Assembly: GCA_024277285.1 (NCBI GenBank)
Contig: JAJRVM010000364.1
Coordinates: 1-16,805 of the forward strand
Direction of reading: 5' to 3'
Length of the DNA stretch: 16,805 nt
Source: Planctomycetota bacterium
GTDB lineage: Bacteria; Planctomycetota; Planctomycetia; Pirellulales; Pirellulaceae
The notes beneath the pieces were generated by a model. It saw nothing but the letters and a program-made list of their open reading frames with translations, searched no databases and was not told the DNA's origin. Each line of letters starts with the position of its first letter. The stretch's first letter is position 1. A program made the position numbers and the translations under genes. This document shows, piece by piece, positions 12,148-16,805 of this stretch.

Positions 12148-15057
12148 ATGTCTGGATCTGTTTTGAACCGACTGGTTTGGAAAGAATATCGTCTGCTGCG
12201 CGGGTTCTGGTGGGCAATGCTGATTGCGGCATTGTTAGGCCAGCTTTGTGCGCTATGGGCTGCCGAACGGCCAAGCGAGGCGCATTGGATCTTCCTGATC
12301 GGGATCGGGTTGACCGCTTGTTATGCCTTGGGCTGCGGTGCAACGGCGTTCGCGGGTGAACGCGAGTCGGGCACCTATGCGTTGCAGCGCATCCTGCCGG
12401 TCACTCCACCTGAGTTGCTGCTGGGCAAACTGCTCTACGCCGCACTCAGCACGCTGGCACTCGGTCTGGCGGCCTGGCTGATCGCCATGCTGTTGGTTTA
12501 CCTGCGACGCGCGACGGGAGACGGAACTTACATCACCGATTCGTACGCGGAAATCGGTGTGCTTGGCGCGTTCAAATCGATCGAGCTATTGGTGTGGGGT
12601 GTTTTCTTTTCGCTGCTGTTAACCAAGCCACTGCGTGCAATCGCGTTTGCGGCACTGGCAACGGCCGCCGTTTCCTACCCGCTGTCCTGGCTAATGAGCG
12701 ACATTCCCGAACATGCGCGAACGGCGCTCTATTTCCCGTCGTTCTTGGGCGACTCGGCCACGCTCATCCCGCGTGCGGTGATTGTGATGCTGGTTCTCGG
12801 TTGCGATATCTACCTGGTCACCAGGTGGTTTGACGAGCCAACTGCCAGTGGTGCGGAGCGGTCGGGCCGTGAAACACAGCGCAAAGAGCTGTCGCGCCGT
12901 TTGGCAGAACGCCTGCAGACGAATCCGCAGCGTCAACGCCTGCTTTGGCAATCGCTCGTTCGCTCGCGCTGGATGCTGGGGGCCTGCGTGCTAACCTATT
13001 TGAGTCTGATCGTAGCCAACTACACGCTGTGGGACAGCGTCGAACCAACGGCGTTGTTCGGTATGCTCGTCCCGGTCGCCGGTTTGATGGGCGTGTTCGT
13101 CTTTGCTGATGACCAACGACGCCATCGGTATCGTTTTTTTGCTGAGCAGGGTATTTCGTCGCGCCAAGTCTGGTGGTCCCGGCAGTTCTTCTGGCTCGGA
13201 ATCCTGGTAGGCATCTTGTTCGCCGTGACGGTTACCGGAATCGCCGTGGGCGGTGGAAAACCGTTTGGATGGATAGGTTGGAGCTATGTGGGGATGTTCT
13301 GCACATTTACGCTTCTTGCTATCGCACTGAACCGCCGTTGTGCTCCCTGGCTGTGGATTGCCATGGGAATCGTAGTATTGATCTTGCTTGCCTTGACGAC
13401 ATACGAAATCCACTTGCACGGCACTAAAACCAACTTCTGGAAAACCATCGGACAGGTATGGAACCTATGGACAATAACAATCCTCGTTTTCGCCGTTGGG
13501 CAACTCAGCTCGCAGTGGATTCGCAGCACGATTATGGCTGGGGCCGTTACGCTGATCGCTGCCACCTTGCTAGTAGCATGGAGCCGTGTCGCGTTCGACT
13601 TCCATGTCAACGTATGGGGGGCGGTCGTGCCGATTCCGATCGCGTTGTGGTTTGCATCGTGGGCAACCGCCGACGATTGGCTGAAGGATCGCACCGGTCA
13701 CGGTCTTCGCAAAGTATTGCTATTGGCCATTCCCGCACTCGGTATCCTAGCTTTCGTAGCCACGTTCCGAGCCCTTCAGATCCCAGCCGTCACGCCCACA
13801 TTCAACGTCACCGGACTCAGCGACGCCGAACGCAAGGAGGGCGAGGAGACGGCGGCAATGTATACCGATCTGGCTCTGAGATTTGGCGGCAATCCGAAAG
13901 CATACGATTGGGATTCGCGTGATTGGAAATACCCAAGCGATGCGTTTCCCATTCACATCACGCCGGAAACACGCCGGTGGCTCGACGAACATGCAGACGA
14001 TATTCAGCGTGCCGTCAGTCTATCGCGACGTCAAACCATGGTTGGTCTTGAAAGGCCGTATTTCCACGGAATGTGGCCCGTTTGGGAGACGGTCACATTA
14101 GCGGCTCGTCGCCAGCAACACAATGGAAACCTCGATAGAGCTTTGCAGTATTATCTGGCCGCGTTACGCATCGGCCGACACGGCGCTGAAAGTGAATCAA
14201 ACCGGCGAACTCACTTTATTGGAGAGATGCATGTCCTTCACTATCTGCGTTATTGGGCCACGGAACCGGGCCAGACTCCCGAGAGGATTCGGCGTGCCCT
14301 TGACGGTCTGGAGCAGATCTGGGCACCGCCTCTGGATCCGGAAATCGGCATCGCGAAAAACTACCAGGAGTCCATGAAGATTCTGTCCGACGTAACTGCC
14401 GGAAAACCTATCGCGAGCTCGCTTCAACTTAATCGATACGGTCCATACAGCCTATCGTTTTTTCGATGGAGCTACCGAATCATGCCGTGGGAGTTGGCAC
14501 GAGCGAAACGTCTGGCAGCCTTTTCGACGCAACTCACTCAGGACTCGCTGCGCCGCTGGCGCACCAGTCTGCGTGACCACGAACCGCCAAAATTCGAAGA
14601 TTGGGACACGTGGCGTGAAAAGGACACTTGGCAAGCCACCATGCCCACTCTCGGATCGAATTGGAGTCATGCCTTCCGGATTGGCGTCTACCTGGCTCAC
14701 ACCGAAGCAATACGACGCGGCACACAACAAGTGCTGGCTTTGCGTGGCTGGCAACTTGAACATGGGCAGCTCCCCGATTCACTCGACCAGTTGGTCCCCT
14801 CCTGGTTCGCCCAACTGCCCCTTGACCCAATGACGTTGCAACCTTTCGATTACTATCCCCAAGGTCAAGATACGCCGCTCGAAATTCGCAACTATTGTGG
14901 ATGCCAATCCTATGGCCTGCAGTTGCCGCCACACACGCCCTACCTGACGTCCCAAGATCCGACTCGCAGTGACAAACGCTATCCCATCGTATTTCCCGTC
15001 GAGGATCTCGCGGCATTGCGTAAGGCGGAATCGAAAGACAACTCTGACACGCAATAG
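12148..15057 (+). CDS. Large ABC-2 type permease with long C-terminal extracytoplasmic-type domain
   Basis: This 969-aa protein is about three times the length of a simple ABC-2 permease. Residues 1-230 look like one ABC-2 unit: LVWKEYRLLRGFWW at the start, then FAGERESGTYALQRILPVTPPELLLGKLLYA (68-98) and several membrane helices to ~225. Residues 265-505 look like a second, degenerate unit: LLWQSLVRSRWMLG (265-278), then FADDQRRHRYRFFAEQGISSRQVWWSRQFFW (319-349) and more helices. A last helix at ~521-540 leads into a soluble region of about 430 residues. This region contains helical-repeat-like stretches (TLAARRQQHNGNLDRALQYYLAALRIG) and near its end ALRGWQLEHGQLPDSLDQLVPSWFAQLPLDP, a segment type frequent in exported planctomycete proteins. 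It is probably the membrane partner of the ATPase at 10879. The substrate is unknown. The ribosome binding site before the ATG is weak. Confidence 0.85.
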   Translation: MSGSVLNRLVWKEYRLLRGFWWAMLIAALLGQLCALWAAERPSEAHWIFLIGIGLTACYALGCGATAFAGERESGTYALQRILPVTPPELLLGKLLYAALSTLALGLAAWLIAMLLVYLRRATGDGTYITDSYAEIGVLGAFKSIELLVWGVFFSLLLTKPLRAIAFAALATAAVSYPLSWLMSDIPEHARTALYFPSFLGDSATLIPRAVIVMLVLGCDIYLVTRWFDEPTASGAERSGRETQRKELSRRLAERLQTNPQRQRLLWQSLVRSRWMLGACVLTYLSLIVANYTLWDSVEPTALFGMLVPVAGLMGVFVFADDQRRHRYRFFAEQGISSRQVWWSRQFFWLGILVGILFAVTVTGIAVGGGKPFGWIGWSYVGMFCTFTLLAIALNRRCAPWLWIAMGIVVLILLALTTYEIHLHGTKTNFWKTIGQVWNLWTITILVFAVGQLSSQWIRSTIMAGAVTLIAATLLVAWSRVAFDFHVNVWGAVVPIPIALWFASWATADDWLKDRTGHGLRKVLLLAIPALGILAFVATFRALQIPAVTPTFNVTGLSDAERKEGEETAAMYTDLALRFGGNPKAYDWDSRDWKYPSDAFPIHITPETRRWLDEHADDIQRAVSLSRRQTMVGLERPYFHGMWPVWETVTLAARRQQHNGNLDRALQYYLAALRIGRHGAESESNRRTHFIGEMHVLHYLRYWATEPGQTPERIRRALDGLEQIWAPPLDPEIGIAKNYQESMKILSDVTAGKPIASSLQLNRYGPYSLSFFRWSYRIMPWELARAKRLAAFSTQLTQDSLRRWRTSLRDHEPPKFEDWDTWREKDTWQATMPTLGSNWSHAFRIGVYLAHTEAIRRGTQQVLALRGWQLEHGQLPDSLDQLVPSWFAQLPLDPMTLQPFDYYPQGQDTPLEIRNYCGCQSYGLQLPPHTPYLTSQDPTRSDKRYPIVFPVEDLAALRKAESKDNSDTQ

Positions 15058-15076
15058 CGATACTCGGTAGGGCAAA

Positions 15077-15094
15077 CTCACTCGATCGAGTGAG
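15077..15094. terminator. Perfect 18-bp palindrome after the permease gene
   Basis: CTCACTCGATCGAGTGAG is its own reverse complement and lies 20 bases after the permease stop codon. It could form a stem of seven pairs with a GATC loop in RNA and act as a weak terminator. No T-run follows, so an operator for the next gene or a simple repeat is also possible. Confidence 0.35.
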
Positions 15095-15272
15095 AAGCAT
15101 CCACCGATTCCCGGCGGGCACGTCCCGGGGTGGTCAATTTCTTAAGTCGTTGTTGCTGCTGCCCTTTTTGTTACGCTGCTCTTCTTTCACGAGAGTTCCG
15201 CGAGGTCCGCCGCATGCGCGGCGACCTTGCTCGGCTTGGCTGGCAAAGCTACTGGCCGATTCCGGGCCATGG

Positions 15273-15281
15273 TGTTATCAT
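15273..15281 (+). promoter_or_regulatory. Candidate extended -10 promoter for the UroD-family gene
   Basis: TGTTATCAT fits the extended -10 pattern TGN-TATAAT with one mismatch and lies 30 bases before the ATG at 15311. No good -35 box is present at the right distance, which extended -10 promoters can tolerate. Confidence 0.35.
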
Positions 15282-15310
15282 CCGGCGTGAACAACGCGGG
15301 AGAAACGCAC

Positions 15311-16468
15311 ATGATGACTCGACGTGAACGGCTAATGGCCACGCTGCGTGGCCAGACGGTCGACCGGCCAGCGGTCAACTTGTACGAAGTGGGCGGTTTC
15401 ATGGTCGACCCAACCGACCCAGATCCGTACAACATCTACAACGCACCTGACTGGCAACCGCTGCTGGAGTTGGCGCGCGAGCGGACCGATATCATTCGTC
15501 TGATGAGCCCGGTGCGTGCACATTCTTTCGATCCAACAGGATCAACCACAGGCGGCGCGCACGACAGGTTCTTTCAGGAAGAGACCTGGGAGGAAGGTAA
15601 CTGCCGATTTACGCGAGTGACCGTTACGGTTGCTGGTCGCACGATGACGCAGACCACTCGGCGCGATCGCGACTTGGATACCGTCTGGACCACCGAACAC
15701 CTATTCAAGAGCATCGACGATCTCAAAGCCTACCTGGAATTGCCTGATGAAGTGTTTGCCGAGACGATTGACACTGCCCCCCTTGAAGCCGAAGAGCTGG
15801 CACTAGGCGACCGGGGCATCGTCATGGTCGACACAGAAGATCCCCTCTGTGCGGCCGCCACGCTGTTTTCGATGGAAGAGTACACGATCATCGCTCTGAC
15901 CGAACCGGCGTTGTTCCATCAGCTGCTAGAGAAACTCGCTCGCCGGATCCACGCGCGTACGCAGGAGGTAAGTCGCTTGTTTCCTGGGCGATTGTGGCGT
16001 ATCTACGGGCCCGAGTACGCTGCACCACCCTATTTGCCACCGCGATTGTTCGAAGAGTACGTGGTCCGTTACGTTGGCCCGATGGTTCAGATGATCCAGA
16101 CTCATGGCGGGTTCGCCCGCATCCATTCGCACGGGCGGTTGCGTGACATCTTGCCCCACATTGCCGCGATGCAGCCTGACGCGTTGGACCCGATCGAACC
16201 GCCCCCGCAGGGGGACGTTGAGCTCGAGTACGTGCGCGAGCGCTACGGCGATCAACTGGTGTTGTTTGGCAATATCGAGATTGCCGATATCGAGAACCTG
16301 GCACCCGACCGATTTGCCGACAAGGTCCGCCATGCCCTCGACCAGGGCACGGCCGGCACCGGCTGCGGCTTTGTCCTGATGCCCAGTGCCGCACCCTACG
16401 GACGCACGATCTCGGCCAACACCATGCAGAACTACGAAACCATGGTTCAGCTAGTGGAGGATGCGTGA
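15311..16468 (+). CDS. Uroporphyrinogen decarboxylase / MtaA-family protein
   Basis: This 385-aa protein belongs to the URO-D superfamily, which includes heme-pathway UroD and the cobalamin/corrinoid methyltransferases such as MtaA. The N-terminus RRERLMATLRGQTVDRPAVNLYEVGG fits the family start xxRxxxAlxGxxvDRxPv. The C-terminal half has the usual barrel strands: FARIHSHGRLRDILP (268-282), PDALDPIEPPPQGD, LVLFGNIE (316-323) and ADKVRHALDQGTAGTGCGFVLMPS. The pair H272-S-H274-G lies where MtaA-type enzymes have a zinc-binding His-x-Cys, so a metal-dependent methyltransfer or demethylase-like role is more likely than true heme synthesis. This is inference. The frame extends upstream, but the ATG at 15311 has GGGAG (15298-15302) before it and begins the conserved region; a second ATG follows immediately at 15314. 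Confidence 0.8.
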   Translation: MMTRRERLMATLRGQTVDRPAVNLYEVGGFMVDPTDPDPYNIYNAPDWQPLLELARERTDIIRLMSPVRAHSFDPTGSTTGGAHDRFFQEETWEEGNCRFTRVTVTVAGRTMTQTTRRDRDLDTVWTTEHLFKSIDDLKAYLELPDEVFAETIDTAPLEAEELALGDRGIVMVDTEDPLCAAATLFSMEEYTIIALTEPALFHQLLEKLARRIHARTQEVSRLFPGRLWRIYGPEYAAPPYLPPRLFEEYVVRYVGPMVQMIQTHGGFARIHSHGRLRDILPHIAAMQPDALDPIEPPPQGDVELEYVRERYGDQLVLFGNIEIADIENLAPDRFADKVRHALDQGTAGTGCGFVLMPSAAPYGRTISANTMQNYETMVQLVEDA

Positions 16469-16473
16469 CGCAG

Positions 16474-16553
16474 TGTGGCACGCCGCTCCGCGGCGTTTCG
16501 GCGCGATAGACCGTCTTGAGGCTGCGTTTCACGCCGCGGAGCGGCGTGCCACA
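16474..16553. repeat. Inverted pair of TGTGGCACG hairpin repeats
   Basis: Two copies of a 23-base unit, TGTGGCACGCCGCTCCGCGG followed by CGT, face each other at 16474-16496 and, on the minus strand, 16553-16531. They are separated by 34 bases. Each copy has its own seven-pair hairpin, ACGCCGC-TCC-GCGGCGT. The left copy matches the minus-strand repeat at 5867-5896 in flank and loop, with one arm pair changed on both sides. It lies just after the UroD-family stop codon. Confidence 0.85.
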
Positions 16554-16593
16554 ATGGGAAAAACACTCGTGAGCGGTGACATTAGGTTAGAGC

Positions 16594-16805
16594 GTGGATG
16601 TGACAGCAGCTTCGGACGGCAATTACGTGGCGGCAATTGATACAGAACGACTCGGCGAGCTGATCAACTCGCATGGCGCGGCGCTGTACGCGCGGCAATG
16701 GTGCCACGCGCCGGACGATGCGTTGCAGGAAGCGTTGATCGACTTGGTGCGGCAGGATCCGGTCCCGAATAGTCCGGTCGCGTGGCTCTATAAGACGGTT
16801 CGGCG
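16594..16805 (+). CDS. RNA polymerase sigma-70 family (ECF-like) protein, start only
   Basis: The frame from GTG at 16594 is open to the window edge (70 complete codons, 3' end missing). It reads VDVTAASDGNYVAAIDTERLGELINSHGAALYARQWCHAPDDALQEALIDLVRQDPVPNSPVAWLYKTVRR. The segment from ELINSHGAALYARQWCHAPDD to VAWLYKTVR has the layout of sigma-70 region 2 in ECF-type planctomycete sigma factors: core-binding helices, then the APDDALQEA motif, then WLYxxVRR. An in-frame TAG at 16588 closes the upstream side, so the start must be GTG at 16594 or GTG at 16600. The ribosome binding site is weak. Region 4 would lie beyond the window, so its presence cannot be judged. Confidence 0.75.
   Translation, partial: MDVTAASDGNYVAAIDTERLGELINSHGAALYARQWCHAPDDALQEALIDLVRQDPVPNSPVAWLYKTVR

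Noticed and set aside
11846..12166. Plus-strand 106-codon frame between ATPase and permease
   Set aside because: It spans the palindrome cluster; composition reflects the repeats and there is no ribosome binding site or domain.
15090..15327. Short Arg/Leu/Ser-rich frames upstream of the UroD-family gene
   Set aside because: They lack ribosome binding sites and recognisable sequence and overlap the promoter candidate.

Overview
The window looks like chromosomal DNA from a planctomycete, probably a Pirellulales-type organism. This rests on gene content and style: an oversized ABC-2 permease with a C-terminal 'GxLPxSLxxLVP' tail, a fused NapH/NapG-like iron-sulfur protein, an ECF-type sigma factor start, sparse operons with long gene-free gaps, and many small palindromic repeats. 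It is inference from recognition, not a database result. I see no CRISPR array, tRNA, rRNA, prophage or intact insertion sequence.

Layout on the + strand, left part: a gene-poor left edge with a three-copy 18-bp repeat; a DUF3127-type OB-fold protein ending in an SSB-like acidic tip (423-818); a degenerate dihydroorotate-dehydrogenase-like TIM barrel (1123-2349); a small membrane protein with one K+-transporter-like pore motif and a TrkA-C domain (2441-3250); and an exported FAD-dependent oxidoreductase (3623-5179).

Minus strand, centre: two genes transcribed leftwards form a likely extracytoplasmic redox module. An exported TPR protein with a C-terminal FMN_bind domain and a covalent flavinylation motif (8834-10108) comes first. 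It is followed by a NapH-NapG-like membrane fusion with six Cys4 [4Fe-4S] motifs and an internal twin-arginine motif (5920-8370). Together they contain the parts of a NosR- or Rnf-like quinol/flavin/Fe-S relay whose terminal partner is not in the window. A 217-bp structured element with inverted-repeat ends lies between them.

+ strand, right part: a YtrA-type GntR regulator (10487-10876) is two bases from an ABC ATPase (10879-11769). A gap packed with palindromes and a 969-aa ABC-2 permease (12148-15057) follow. A strong promoter with an overlapping inverted repeat sits in front of the regulator, which suggests autoregulation. Then come a uroporphyrinogen-decarboxylase/methyltransferase-family enzyme (15311-16468), a pair of inverted hairpin repeats, and the start of a sigma-70 family gene cut by the window edge (16594 onward).

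The most interesting items are the FMN_bind/NapGH pair, the DHOD-like protein that has lost the expected catalytic residues, the single-pore TrkH-like/RCK-C protein, the 217-bp element, and several families of palindromic repeats whose copies differ by compensatory changes in both arms.
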